Assembly: GCA_900312665.1 (NCBI GenBank) | Contig: ONZQ02000012.1 | Span: 1,103,957-1,167,956 of the forward strand | Length of the DNA: 64,000 nucleotides | Direction of reading: 5' to 3' | Origin: Cephalotrichum gorgonifer | Lineage: Eukaryota > Ascomycota > Sordariomycetes > Microascales > Microascaceae | Shown here: in pieces, positions 11,355 through 23,483 of the stretch | Position numbering within the stretch: the stretch's first letter is position 1 | How the letters are laid out: each line of letters opens with the position of its first letter | The notes under the pieces: model-generated | What the model was told of the DNA's origin: nothing | Seen by the model: the letters and a program-made list of their open reading frames with translations, nothing else | Databases searched by the model: none | Made by a program: the position numbers and the translations under genes

Positions 11355-11575
11355 GGTAGTTGACACCATATACGAACTATCCAATGGTAACCGGCCATTT
11401 CTACAGTAGTTTCTTGATTTTGTACAACCCAAAACTTGAGCCTGTTCCGCTCTAGATTTGAACCGAGGACAAGTTGACACCCCATACGAGCTATCCAATA
11501 GTAACTAGCTAATTCCACACTACATCCAGCTTCCTGGTGTGGTGTTGTAAAACCAAAAGCCTGCCACGCCTCTAG
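11355..11575. repeat. Diverged tandem repeat, period 114 bp
   Basis: Copy 1 runs from about 11355 to 11460 and copy 2 from about 11469 to 11575. Matching blocks (GTTGACACC, CCATACGA/CATATACGA, CTATCCAAT, GTAAC, then CCAAAA and CTCTAG) keep a constant 114 bp offset over the first half. The unit is a multiple of three. On the minus strand both copies are open in one frame, giving paired peptides with VE-[LM]-A and W-I-x-R-x2-CQL. The changes between copies are mostly conservative. Confidence 0.7.
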
Positions 11576-11735
11576 GATTATGGAAACCCTCAACTTTTTA
11601 ACTCTGGATGTGACGCGTCGCACTTAGTCCCAAACTACACTTTATTTTTGTATAAAGGAGTCCGAGCTTCTACTGGGCCCAAGCGGCACGCTGATGAGGT
11701 ACAGTCTGGTCCTTCATTCCACTGTGTGTCATGGA

Positions 11736-11815
11736 CCGGAATTCCGGGTCAGCGAAGCCGTTACGCGACAATGCAGCAGAAATTCCGGTGACGGGGAAGC
11801 AACTACGCGACAATC
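11736..11815. promoter_or_regulatory. CCGGAATTCCGG palindrome and 42 bp repeat
   Basis: A perfect 12 bp palindrome, CCGGAATTCCGG, lies at 11736-11747 and reads as CCG-N6-CGG, the form of a Zn2Cys6 dimer site. It begins a short direct repeat: AATTCCGG..GAAGC..ACGCGACAAT occurs twice, with ACGCGACAAT at 11763 and again at 11805 (42 bp apart). The element is 260-340 bp upstream of the NmrA-like start. Regulatory function is inferred. Confidence 0.45.
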
Positions 11816-12074
11816 CCGCCGGATCTCATCGTATTTATATGAAGGATTGGGCGGAGCTCCGCCTCAGACCAACGTGATGCATGATACACATACTCATAAA
11901 ACGCTATGAAGGCGAAACAAACAAGGTAAAAGGCGTCAGTATACCACAGTTCCAGAAGGTATCACCGCCTGCCTCGTGGACTGAAATCCATTTATCACCC
12001 CGCTTCCTCCCGCCACCCGTCGCATGTCCGATCCTCAGTCTCCATTCACCAAGACACGACACACGCAAAGCGAC

Positions 12075-13004
12075 ATGTCTCCTCCCCTTACCGTCTTCGT
12101 CTGTGGCGCCACTGGGACCCAGGGTGGCGCCACAGCCCGACACCTTCTCTCCCACGGCGCGACCGTCCACGCCCTCGCCCGCGATCCTTCATCCCCAAAG
12201 GCCGTCGCCATCGCCAGCGCCGGCGTGAAGCTCTGGCCAGGAGATTTTGACGGCGAGGCCGCGCTGCGCGCCGCTATCGCCGGCACCGAGGCCGTATACC
12301 TCAACTTCATGCCCGACTTCACCGAGTTCGGCGCCAACCTCCGCCAGGCTAAGCTTATTCTGCGCGTAGCCAAGGAAGCCGGCGTCCGGCAGATCGTTTA
12401 CACCAGCTATTTCTCCTTAGACCAGGTTGACGAACTTCTGAGCTGGGGTGCGAACAACCCGCTGGCTGCCTTTTTTGCCTCCAAGCGCGACATCGAGAGT
12501 GAGGTCCGCACGGCTGGCTTCCAGTACTGGACTATCCTCCGCCCGGCAACCTTCATGTCCAACTATCTCAACCCTTCTGCGAGCTACTACGACGGCCTTG
12601 TTGGGTCCGGTCGCTGGAACTCTGCACTCCGCGAGGACTCCGTCCTCCCCATAGTCGACACGGAAACTATTGGCGTGTTTTCGTCCACCGCGTTGTTGGG
12701 CCCAGTACGCTTCCACGCCCGGGTCATCGCATACGCCGACGAGGTTATTTCTGTAGGCCAGATCCTCCAGAAGCTATCCCGGGCCACCGGCCGAGACTTG
12801 CAGATAGTGCCGTTGTCCGAGGAGGATGTCCTAGCACAGAGAGGTGTCAACCCGTTCGTTGGGGGTCAAGTCATTATGAGGACCATGGCGGACGAGGTTA
12901 ATATAGATGAGGTGAGGAGCTGGGGCCTTCCGCTGAGCTCATTTGACAAATTTCTGGAAAGGGAGAAGACGGCTGTGGAGGAGACCTATCTAAAGTCTGC
13001 TTGA
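12075..13004 (+). CDS. NmrA-like NAD(P)-binding protein
   Basis: A 309-residue atypical short-chain dehydrogenase. It opens with a beta strand and the dinucleotide motif FVCGATGTQGG, followed by ALARDPSSPKA and GDFDGEAALRAAIAGTEAVY. The middle has YTSYFSLDQ and the NmrA-typical WTILRPATFMSNYLNP. NmrA in fungi senses NAD(P) redox state and binds the GATA factor AreA; most paralogues are reductases or have unknown roles. An in-frame ATG lies 51 bp upstream at 12024, but the chosen ATG at 12075 has a purine at -3 and begins right at the first beta strand, as in the family. The gene is single-exon and convergent with the next gene. Whether this copy binds a transcription factor cannot be told here. 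Confidence 0.85.
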   Translation: MSPPLTVFVCGATGTQGGATARHLLSHGATVHALARDPSSPKAVAIASAGVKLWPGDFDGEAALRAAIAGTEAVYLNFMPDFTEFGANLRQAKLILRVAKEAGVRQIVYTSYFSLDQVDELLSWGANNPLAAFFASKRDIESEVRTAGFQYWTILRPATFMSNYLNPSASYYDGLVGSGRWNSALREDSVLPIVDTETIGVFSSTALLGPVRFHARVIAYADEVISVGQILQKLSRATGRDLQIVPLSEEDVLAQRGVNPFVGGQVIMRTMADEVNIDEVRSWGLPLSSFDKFLEREKTAVEETYLKSA

Positions 13005-13551
13005 TTGTATACCCAGAGAAGCAATATGCCAACCCCGTCTTTGATGCTGAAGTTGATTCTCACATTGATAGCATGGTGGAGCTTGGACTAGTGTTTGTCA
13101 TTCTGTTGACTTGACCGTCTGCTTGGAGTGGTACATTTACGACTTACCTGCGCAGACATATCACAGACCGGTACTTGGGCCTGAATCTTCCGCTGGTACA
13201 GCTGCGAATACGAAATATCACTCAACACTTCTCTGCCTTTCACTGTGTCATAATCTTCGTAAATTTATGATCCGCCTCAGTATACTTGATGGGGCTCAAA
13301 CCGACTCGCGGCCGCCATGTCATGCTGTGATACCCCAGAAGATCGAGCCTTCGGCGGCGGCTCCAGAGACTCATGCTCAAATGGTGTTACAAGAGCACGG
13401 CTACTTGGTGTTGCCGCCAAAGGAGACATCAGGTGCCCATCGTCCTCGTCGCGCTTCTGTAATCTTCGGGTTTGATGGCTATACTCCGTGCTAATCCTCC
13501 TCGGGAAACTTCTGCCGTCCTGCGACGAGTTCGCAGACGCCAGTTTTGACG
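13005..13551. other. Intergenic, convergent 3' ends
   Basis: Lies between the convergent 3' ends of the NmrA-like gene and the membrane-protein gene. Small open frames on both strands have no visible family. I see no gene. Confidence 0.5.
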
Positions 13552-14511
13552 CTAACATGTCGATGCTAAATAAAATTGACGCTGGTCAGCAGGAGCTCGC
13601 TTCCAGAAACGAAAGGCTTCATCAAGTAGTAGACGAATCTGTGGCAAAACACGGGCCCCAACGTCTGCCCTCTCATGACCCAGCATGTAATTTGGAATGC
13701 AGACGTACATCATGACAACTGGGAACATGCACTCGAATGTGTACACGAACCGATCGATCTGGCCCGGCGTAGAGGACGCCTTCTGGACGGTGGTCGGTTG
13801 GAAATAATAATTGATGGCCCGGGTCGTGCCCATGAGCGCCAGTGTCGCCACGCGGATCTCACTATTTCGCATCAGATGTCGGAAGACGCTGGCCTTCAGT
13901 GAAGCCTCCCGCGAGGCTTTCTTGATTGTGGCGAACTTGCGGAGGAGGAAGAACGCGCTGATGCACTCGACCAGGGCCAGCGCGGTGAAGTAGGTGATGT
14001 GGAGGGCGTTGATTGTGACGCGGAGCGAGAGAGTTGGGTCGAGGATCAGGCGTGCCCTGCTTACGGCGATGAGAGCCCGGGCGACCAAGGTGACTACCAT
14101 CAAGACCCAGAAGAGGAATTTGAATATCCGTAGCTCCCAGTCGAAGATGATGCGAGAGAGGATGACGTAGCTGTAGAACGAGTTACCGGCTTCTTGTACC
14201 TAAAGTGACGGTTTATGGTGAGCGTGGCTCCTCGGGGTCTTGCAAGCTGTCCAGGGCCTCTCGATATTGTCCCTTACCATCCACAGCATATCCGCAAATG
14301 CAGATGCGACAGCCTGATTCACAACGGGGTAGTCGGCGTAGGACCCATAGTAACAGAGGCCGTTGGCAACGGCGCCGGCGGCTGAGACCACGACGGGGAT
14401 AATCGACACCGGACTGAGGGAGAGGATGCTGATGACCAGGAGGCCGAAGAGAACGTTCGCCAGGCAGATGGTGCTCAGGATGGCCCAGCCAGTCTCGAAA
14501 TATACGACCAT
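13552..14511 (-). CDS. Multi-pass membrane protein, family not recognised
   Basis: Two exons (14511-14278 and 14199-13552, intron 78 bp with GTAAGG..TTTAG) encode 293 residues. Hydrophobic stretches of membrane-span length occur near residues 8-30, 35-55, 60-80, about 95-120, 135-160, 195-212 and 225-245, so about seven spans. The extracellular N terminus would be short. Charged loops (RKFATIKKASREASLK) and a cytoplasmic tail (RFWKRAPADQRQF) follow. The repeated seven-span pattern and the RVATLALMGTTRAINYYF segment recall putative fungal receptor-like proteins, but I cannot name the family. The intron phase and the continuation of hydrophobicity across the junction support the model. A further 3' exon cannot be excluded. 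Confidence 0.65.
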
Positions 14512-17500
14512 ACTGCTCGTACGCTGTCAAGATAGACCACCATGCTGAGCGGCCTTGACGTCCAAGGGTTCGAAAACGGTCGGACTGGGGAAGGAGGGAG
14601 GGGGACAATGCGGGAACCGCATTTTCTGGGACCCGCTTAACTTTAAGGCGTTCCTCCGCCGCCGTTTCCCCGGATCCAATTCCCAGCAGGTCGGGTAGGT
14701 AAATGAAATTTAGGTACGAGTATGGCGTACGAGGAATAAAGTTTTCGATACCTATTGGCCCATACATTCGTGTGTGTAGTCTAAGGTATATTACGAGTAT
14801 GTATACGTAGAAAGGATTCGGTTAGCCTTAACGCCAAGTGTTCCTTTCTCGTGAAAATGTGACTCTCGCAAGATGAATGTCTCAGTTTTCAACAAGGGGT
14901 CTAAAGGGGTGCGATACCTATTATGGCAACTCCTGCAGAGAAGCCCCACTCGATCAAGTTGGGAATTACGAGAACTTGTGCAAGAGGTGGCATAAATCCC
15001 TTGTGGCTTACAAGTACACCAGTCCAGTCCCGTAGCTAGTGTTAGAAAGTATCATATTCTTGCTTAAATCAACCCTCGCTAGGTCAGGGACCACATTTTC
15101 GAGGGTATTCACCAATCTAGCTACCTTCTTGGCAAGAAATAAGACCATTTCTGGGGTTACAGAAGTTGATGGATGGGGAAGGTGGCTCCATACCATCGCC
15201 TGCGACCAAAAGTAATTTGCGCCTAAAAGTAATTAGCGTCTCTCCTCGTTTGAAAGACTTTCAAAGATGGTGTCATGGTCTCCAACTTGCGCTCCAATTA
15301 AAGTGGGTTTGTGGAGCTTGTAAGTGCGGAGTATTACTCCGTCCGCCAGACCTGATACAAGGTACTTGCAACACCGAATTTTCATGCTTTTTTGACCGGT
15401 GTGGGGTAGCATAATGATCCTCCACGCCTATGGGGACGCATATAAGTACTGGTAACAGTTGCTACCCCACACAAGTACGAGCACGTTCGCATGTAGCAGA
15501 GAGACGGCTATGGTACATGTAATGTTCAATGCCCACATGGTGCCTGGCGAGGTCTCCATTTTCGGCCCGACCCAACTGAAGAACGTTGTATTGTGAGGAG
15601 AACCCCGTCGCCGACCTTCGCGGCGGTCGTCTCGTATATTAATACAATACGAGTAGGGTTCTACTTCGGCATTGCCATACCAGCGCTGCCATTGGGCAGT
15701 CCGCTTGTTCGGCTCCTGGTACAATCATGCTCGGGGCTCCCAGAGCGCCCGTAAATGTAATTGCATTGCGCAGCTTCGCGAATGGAATTATCGAACAGCG
15801 GCCGCTCACCCTGTAACGTAGCATGTATTTCCGAAGATCGTCCTTGGGACCTCTAACCACCTGGCCAGTATCGTATCCTACCTGACCCCAGAGCCTGTGC
15901 CTCGTTAAGAGAGTCGTTACGAAGGCCTCTCTTGTGGTCATTGTCAAATATCTACAACTAGAACTAATATTGACGGTCATTTCTGTTCCCCTGGCTAGTC
16001 CCAAGATTCCCTGTTATTGTCGAAGAGAAAAAAAGCTAAATCCGGCTGTTGATTGTATGGCCGCTCTGGCCGCTCTCAGTCAGATCTGCCTCCTCTCTGA
16101 GTTTTATGCCGAGCCCATGCCGAATCCTTCCCGGATGCCCCCGGATGGACCCACATTGACAGGGAAGCATTCTCAATAACCACTCAGATTGTCAGCAACT
16201 ACATAGTGTAGTACCTGCACGGACTTCGGTCCCCCTTTCGCCGAACATTTATCACATCCATCCCGGAAACATTGTTCCGGGCCGTATCGTCTTAGGGACC
16301 AATTCTCCGAGACGAACCTTACTCCTCGTAGGTTAGGCCACTTTTTAGCTGACACCACGAACATCCGCCACCACTTCAACATAGGCGTAACACATCTCCC
16401 ATTGCTGTACCGCAACTCATTTGCCATCTTGTCAGCAGCGTGTATCCATCCTGTTTCCAGCCCAATGCATGTGTGTGACAGGATGTTAATTGCGCCCGCC
16501 GTATCGGGTCAGCGGTTCACCCCGTCCACGCATCCATTTTCTCTGATGTCCTTAGAAAAGATCCTGTCTTGACAAGGTTCTCTTGCTATTGATCATCTAG
16601 CCAGCGAGGAAGGAAACATATTTGTACTATTCATGGGTAATAAGTTGTCCGGAGTCCTAAATAGGGTTTGAAGCTGTATGTGCAACGTCTCTGTGTAGGA
16701 AAGCTGAGAAAGAAAAGCCTGGCAAGGGATATTGAACACCATCCGCTGCGGGATCTCATACTCGCTGTATTCGTGCCCATCTTGGTAATTACGCGAGCCT
16801 TGACAGAACACTCGGTCAACATCGGATCTCGATTCGATTTCAATTCCTCCACTGCGCCACATGTGATATACAAACTCGTAGATGTGCGCATTTATATCAA
16901 CCAGATGGCCAATTCCTGAATAAAGCCGCCAAGATCCAGGCGATATCTAGGTCTCCTTCGCAGGGAAACAAGGCAAGACGAGTTCCATGTGGCAACCGTT
17001 CCCAAAAGTGATAGTCTAACGAGTGTATGCAACTTTGACAACACCAGGACACGGGTAAAACAAGGCGGATTGAAAAGCAGAATATGTCGACGACGGTATC
17101 ATCCGTCTCACATTTGCATGTGGAATCTACGGTGCGGTATAATCCAGGATGTGGGCCAAAAATTCTGTTAGGGTCTTTTTGGAGGTAGTTCTACTTGAGA
17201 TCGTCTCAACGCCAGTTGATTGATCCTGTCGTTCAGCTACCTCACCATCGTAGTCCACTTCGTTGCCGAAGTGATATTCAACACTTCATCAGTAACCAGC
17301 CAGAATAAGGAAGGCGCATCTTAGTTTTGATATTGTCAGCTCATATGAAGTATTTAGTATACCGTGACTATGAAAAGCGAGGAAAATGAACGAAGGTTCT
17401 TTATCCACCTAGTAGGGACGGACATTGGTGGGTGTCTTCACCTCTTGGGACTCTCTGCAAGCAACAAGGATGTGCTGTAGGTGATCTTATTGAGATTATA

Positions 17501-19644
17501 ATTTGAAAATCCGTTTTGGGTCTCAAAACTCGAGCTACAATGTGGGTGTCACCTATAATAGGAGTCAAAGAGGTTAGATCATGACGTGTAGTAAGACGAG
17601 ACGGATGCTCGGACCCATAGTCCCAGTATGTATAGATCAACCCGATTAACCCTTTGTTATATGGTACGTAAGCACATTTCTAAACCAAGGCCGCTGAATG
17701 GCGTCATTCACCTTCTGGCCTCTCTGAAAAAGCTCTAACTACACCGTGGTTGAGTCCTTGTCATAGTGAGTTGGGTCGACACGTGACGCGTGCTTTGGCG
17801 GCCTTCATGGACTTCATGGACCCATCGAAAGCGAAGTGATCTACAGACAAGCGTTATACTACTTTAGTTCATGTGTTAGTTAGCTCGGCGGAACGTTTAA
17901 ATTGACTGCCGCACCGACTAGGACTGGGCTAAGACACGTGGCTATGGCCGCACATTGGATGTGCCCCACAAGGGTTCAGGTGGTAGTGAAGATCTGCCGC
18001 TTATCGTCATGCGATAATATTAGGGGTCGGTGGTAACGGTATGCCGTTATTAGTGGCCGAGGTACTCGTAGTGACGTCTTTCGAGAGCTCGTATGGAATA
18101 ACGGGAGTGTAAACGTGCCGCAAGATTGATCTGTCTAGATTTCGGGTCAAGGACCGCGTAGAGCCTCGGCAACCGATGGAGGGGAAAGCCAAGGTGACGC
18201 CGTTGAATATGGATTCTAAGAACCGGTGGAATATATTCATGAGAGCTCATAAACATATTTGCGCGAGCTCACTTGAGTAAGGGTATACCACCGCTGCTGC
18301 TGACTTTAGCAAACGAAATAAGATCACGATAAGATATCACCCTCGTTGCGGTACGCGGTACTGTCTGTAGATTCGGTCAAGGTCCGGGAGGATAAGTTGA
18401 TATCCGAGGCCATAAAAGAGGTCATATTGAATTAAATCTGGTGTTATATAGCTACATGTACCTATGGGTAGAGTTGAGGGATCGGCTTGGGGTGTAATAA
18501 TCCGAGTCACAGTGACGAATATCGCTTTTATCGTACATGCCGTGGAGTGGGGAGACAGTCAACATTTTCACTTGACCGTGCTCGAAATTCTTGGGCCTAG
18601 AGAATATGTGCTTTCTTTAGGGAGCCTATTATTATTATCGCTTCGTTTTAATACCTGATAGCTATGTCTCGAGTAGGGAATCTCTAGCGAAGGTAATTTA
18701 GGTTAGTGGTGCGCTGTATTACCAAGATACGTCACTCCTCTCCCCCCGTCACAGTTGAATTAGGATAAGAGAAGAAACATACTTGCTTTTTCCGGTGCAA
18801 CCTGCAGAGGTGGCCAATAATGTCTACCGTGTTTGACATTCGATACAACCTTCCCAATGCATACTCATGCACTCACTGATCTAGCACATAATATTGTAGT
18901 ATTGAATGATTAAACGGGAAATGGAGTCACCAGTAGACCGCGTGCGTCAATTATCTGGTTAAAGGTAGGCCTGCCCGAACCGATCTTGCCAGGATAACAT
19001 GTGCTATCGTCGCAATGCCAGGAGCTATACCTGCCTTGTAAGGCGTGTTGAAACTTCACCTCTCCCACCCTCTTGAATACCTTGGCTGATAGCCTTGGCT
19101 GGCCACTTGCTAGCTTCCATATTCATCAAAACGGAAAACAAGGCGGAGAACGGAGAGGGGAAGGGCGCAATTCCACAGGAATATGACATGTTTCTACTGC
19201 TTTTCTCGAGTATGTCGACAGGGATAGTGACGGAGAGTTGGCTCCGCTTCTTGTAGCGGACGTTGCCGTTGCTCGCTGAAGCCCCACCGGGGCTGCCGGG
19301 TCCTTATCCGCAGGCCCAATTAGCGACAGCGGCGGATTTGGTGCCCCATATATTTCGGGGGAGTGTCATATTTCATATGCAGCCAAGGTATTACAGGCGG
19401 TTGTGGCGTCCATTCATGGATACAAGGGCAAGCAAAAACTGACATTTTGATCACATTTTAATATTATGGAGCACTTCCAATACCCCTCTCGTTTCCCATG
19501 TCTGAGACACGTCGTATATAACCTCTTTCATTCCTTTCATCCGTAAAGCTATCCCTCTCACCTTGTAATCTATCACGTTACGATTTGAGATAGCGGCTCT
19601 TGTACCGGACTTGGCGGCTACAACCTCCCAGAAGCAGTCGGACC
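14512..19644. other. 5.1 kb gene-poor region
   Basis: No open frame longer than about 120 codons resembles a known family, and none shows a plausible exon chain. Visible small structures are a CGGAGTA-T-TACTCCG palindrome at 15327-15341 and a 7 bp stem with a 9 nt loop (CTCGTAT/ATACGAG) at 15631-15653. The tract could be decayed mobile DNA, but I see no terminal repeats or recognisable transposase. Confidence 0.45.
19515..19521 (+). promoter_or_regulatory. TATA box of LaeA-like gene
   Basis: TATATAA lies 124 bp upstream of the ATG at 19645 and is followed by a C/T-rich leader. The assignment rests on position and sequence only. Confidence 0.45.
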
Positions 19645-21623
19645 ATGGTTGACCATCCCACTTCCCCTGTGCAGGCCGCAGGAACAGCTCCTGCTTCGCC
19701 TGGACAGGCAGTCCGGACCCCCACTTCGCCCAAATCCCCGAATTCGCCTAAATCACCCTCCCCCCCCAGATCTCCCGGCTTTGCGCAGGGGTCTATCATC
19801 GCAGACGAGGTGAGCATGTAGCGAATACACGTAATATAATCGACTGGCGGAAGTTCTTTCGCGGAACGAGACCACCCATTCTACATCTGCTTGTTTCAAT
19901 CTGGCCTTGCTATGCTCTGTGTCTGTAGAGGAAACTAACTAGTTTCGATAGGATGCTACAGAAGACGAGTCTTTGGGATTGGTAGGCACTCCATAGCCCA
20001 CTTGCTTTACAACCACGTTGTCTAAGAATTGAACGCAGGACGACAATGCCAGCTCTTCAGCGTCTTTGACCTCTAGTGTTCTAAAATACCGCCATGAGAA
20101 CGGACGCAGATATCATGCCTTTAAGGATGGATGTGAGTCTTTCTCTGCCTTGACTGACCGTGGCCCCCCTTTCATATATAAAAATGTTTGATGATTTGCC
20201 CTAAGGAAAATAAAATGGATAAAAGCTAATACGCTAATACCATTTCAGCTTACGCATTCCCAAATGACGATGTACGTATCACCCTATTTTTGTAGTTGCA
20301 ATGCTAACAGATGATGCACTATCAGCTTGAAGCAGAAAGGATGGGTATGCTATCACCTCCGCCCTAGTCACGGCTAGTAGGAGCCATCAGACTCATGAGC
20401 TAATGATGTCCATCTACTAGATTTCCAGCACATGATGTTCCAAAACATGTATGAGGGAGCATTATTCTTGTCACCCATAAAACTGGATGCGAACTCCTCC
20501 GTACTTGATGCTGGTACTGGTACTGGTCTTTGGGCGATTGATCTTGGTAGGTGATATTACGTCTGAGATTCCTAACGTACGGAAACAACTAATTCTCTGG
20601 GCTCCTTAGCCGATGACAACCCCAACACCAAGGTATGGGACTACCCCTATGCCGCCTGGGATCGAGAAGCGATAGGACATGGTGCTAATTCTCGCAGGTT
20701 ATTGGGGTTGACCTCAGTGCAATCCAGCCTGCCTTGTAAGTGCACCACCGTCCCTACCACTACGACTGTCATTCAGTTTGCTAAAGGCAACCCATCAAGT
20801 GTCCCGCCAAACGCTGAATTTTACATCGAAGACCTCGAGGACCCATGGACGTTCTCTAAGCCGTTCGATCTCATATTCGCCCGCATGTTAACTGGGTCTA
20901 TCGGAGATTGGCCCAAGTTCTATAGGCAGAGCTTTGAGTACGTATCCCAGAAGTGCCCCAAGACCCTTTCTTCCGAATCATGCTATCCCTGCGATATTCA
21001 TACTAAACGTCAGAGATACTAATGCAATTGTAGGCATCTATCCCCTGGTGGATACATCGAGCTTACCGACATTGTCTTTCCTATCCAGTGTGACGATGGC
21101 ACCTTGGACAAAGACTCAGCTCTTTACCAATGGGGCAAGCTCACCGTAGACGCCGCTGCTAAGCTTGGCCGCCCGTTGAGAACGACCACAGCTGTCGTTT
21201 CAGAGCTAGTAGATGCGGGATTCACAGATATCACGCAGCACCACTTCAAGTGGCCGACGAATCACTGGCCTAAGGACCCGAAAATGAAGGAGCTTGGTAA
21301 GGGCCATTCATGGAGCGAGTGGAGGTGTCATGTTACTAATATGGAATTGGCTGGCTATAGGAGCGTGGACATATGAGGATGTCGGGAAAAACGTGTACGG
21401 ACTCACGGTCGCGTTGTTTACGCGTGGCCTTGGCTGGACTCTCGAGGAGTTCGAGGTATTCTTGGTTCAGGTGAGGAAGGAGATGAGGGACCCCAAGATC
21501 CATGGGTACTTCCCAATGTGAGTCCTTCTTCCTATGCCGCTATGGTTACATGATACTGAAGGCAGATGACTGACAAACGACGGCAGCTATGCGATTCATG
21601 CTCGAAAGCCGGATGAAACATAG
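19645..21623 (+). CDS. LaeA-like SAM-dependent methyltransferase
   Basis: Twelve exons: 19645-19809, 19952-19981, 20039-20132, 20249-20271, 20326-20344, 20421-20546, 20610-20632, 20698-20735, 20800-20937, 21034-21296, 21361-21517, 21587-21623. They give 370 residues with all phases consistent. The N terminus is a Ser/Pro-rich low-complexity tail (PTSPKSPNSPKSPSPP). The conserved YRHENGRRYHAFKDG segment and the class I SAM motif LDAGTGTGLWAIDL come next. Later segments are GVDLSAIQPAFVPPN, FDLIFARMLTGSI, LSPGGYIELTDI, TRGLGWT and YAIHARKP. This is the layout of LaeA-like (TAM-type) fungal methyltransferases. LaeA itself works with velvet proteins to control secondary metabolism, but many paralogues act elsewhere. 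Exon 9 uses the acceptor at 20799, which restores the family VPPN motif. Confidence 0.88.
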
Positions 21624-23483
21624 GTTTAGTGAAATGGGACACTTTTCATATACCCACAATCCTAATAGAGCACCTTTTATACTGCCCGCTTTACGGACCT
21701 AGCCGCCCGCTGTTGAAGGGCAATTATAACCAAACGTGTGTTGAAATACGAGTTTGGCTCGGCCTCCAGCTAGCGGGCGCAAAGGGTGACGCGTCATATG
21801 TCCTCAAAGAGGAAGAGCGATCTTTTTTTCTTCACATATAAATTGGGAACTACCAGAGTTGCCGGAAAAGTGTCGATACAAATTATGCATTAGAAGCGTC
21901 GATATTCTCCCCTCCATCGAGGACTTCAGCCAGATACGGCCCCCAACAAGGCCCAGGTCATGCTGCCTGCAAATCTCGTCCATGGCTGTACTGAGGCATA
22001 TTCTCGAGAACTTAATCAACGTTACAGCATAGATCGAACTAACAAAAGGGAGCTAGGTGATTAAAGGATACGTTGTTGAAGCAGGAGTGGCATAGTGATT
22101 CATGCGACCATAGTGGTCCTGAGAACTCAAGATGGGGCCCTTTCCTTCCCACATCCCTCTTGTGGCTTGTGAATTAGCTAAGGTGAATACCACTGGAGGA
22201 TCGCGCGGAACTCCCTGACTCCCCAACGACGCTCCAACTTCATCACCACGTGCTTCTAATTTGGCCAGATATTAACTGGCGGGACTGTGATAGATATAAT
22301 CAGGTTGGCAAATGGGCAATGCTAGCCAAGACACTGCGCGTATCGGTCGCATCTCGGTCGGGCTATTTCCTTGATGGACGGGAGAGCGGATATGAAAAAA
22401 AAAATCACGACAGGACAATAGAAGCACAGAGTCAAATTTACTACAGCTTGGGGTAGCCCACTCCAACATTGGAGAAAACGTTGATTTTCTAGGAAGTAAT
22501 GGAATCCAGAGTCCGCGTATGCTCGCCACCTCGGCCCGATCCAGCTAGTTGTGATGATCGACGTCATTTAATATATGGATCGTAGATCTTGCACCAAAAT
22601 GCAGACTTCTCCGGGGAAGGGGCTGAGCTTAATGTAACCCTATTGACCTGATAATTCTGAAACGACTCCGACTTCCCTGTCGGCAAGCGGGGAACCCGGT
22701 TTTTCTCCAACCCCGTGGACAACCGTGCGGCCACTAGCTTTTCCCCCAACACCGCCATTGCTTCCACATGGAAATAGAAGAATTATCGCTCCAACTTTTT
22801 ACCGAGGTCGAGTCGTGCCATTCCTCTCTCTCACTTCTTGAGGCTGAATATATGTAGGAGACTATTACCTTCTAGAAAATTTGCTGTGGCCTCTAGGAAG
22901 TCATTGGATTGTTAAGATGCGGAGTTATAGGGTTGGGAGACGGCAAGTGAACTTGTAACCTTCCATGATGTTCTTGCGCTGCCCAGGCTATCACATTTAC
23001 GCCCTGATACCCCACACCAATCTCTGAATAGATCGTGGGGAACGGATACCAGCTGCCGAAAACATGCGAACCAGCCATCTTGAACCTGCCTAATGTAGAT
23101 ACAGCTGGCTCCAGTTTAGGTAGGTCCTCGTCCAACAGGCATCTCCCTGCCATTGGCATAATAGATCAAGGCATTGATATAGCTCAGAAGCTCGGCGCTT
23201 CATCGGGATGAACTAGGGGACCACTACGTCATCCGAGTTTGTCTATGTTGAACGACTCGTCAGTAAAGGCCCGAAGCAATATGCTGTGAACCCCGCTTGG
23301 ATGCAACTGCCGATCCCCAATTTTAGCTGCTTCATGCGTTGGCTTCTACAAAAGACATATAAGTTCCATGCCTCAGATGTCGACTATTTGTGTAGGCAAT
23401 GTCCGAGATCAGTCGTCAGCTGTCGTGTTTATTTCTGAGCGTTCTATTGATTCCCTCTCTTTGGCCACTACTTGACCGACACT
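21624..23483. other. Intergenic, 1.9 kb
   Basis: No supported gene; open frames are short and overlap on both strands. CATATAAG at 23356-23363, 121 bp before the next ATG, is a candidate TATA element for the glucoamylase. Confidence 0.5.

Larger units (their letters stand above)
10464..12074. other. Intergenic with two tandem duplications
   Basis: A 1.6 kb region between the divergent SnoaL-like (-) and NmrA-like (+) genes. It contains the 99 bp and 114 bp period duplications and the CCGGAATTCCGG palindrome listed separately. No ordinary gene is supported. Confidence 0.5.

Noticed and set aside
12024..12074. Upstream in-frame ATG of the NmrA-like gene as the start
   Set aside because: It adds 17 residues before the first beta strand, has a pyrimidine at -3, and the ATG at 12075 has the better context.
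15327..15341. CGGAGTA-T-TACTCCG palindrome as a specific operator
   Set aside because: TACGGAGTA-like words are common and dispersed in Pezizomycotina intergenic DNA and no gene lies nearby.
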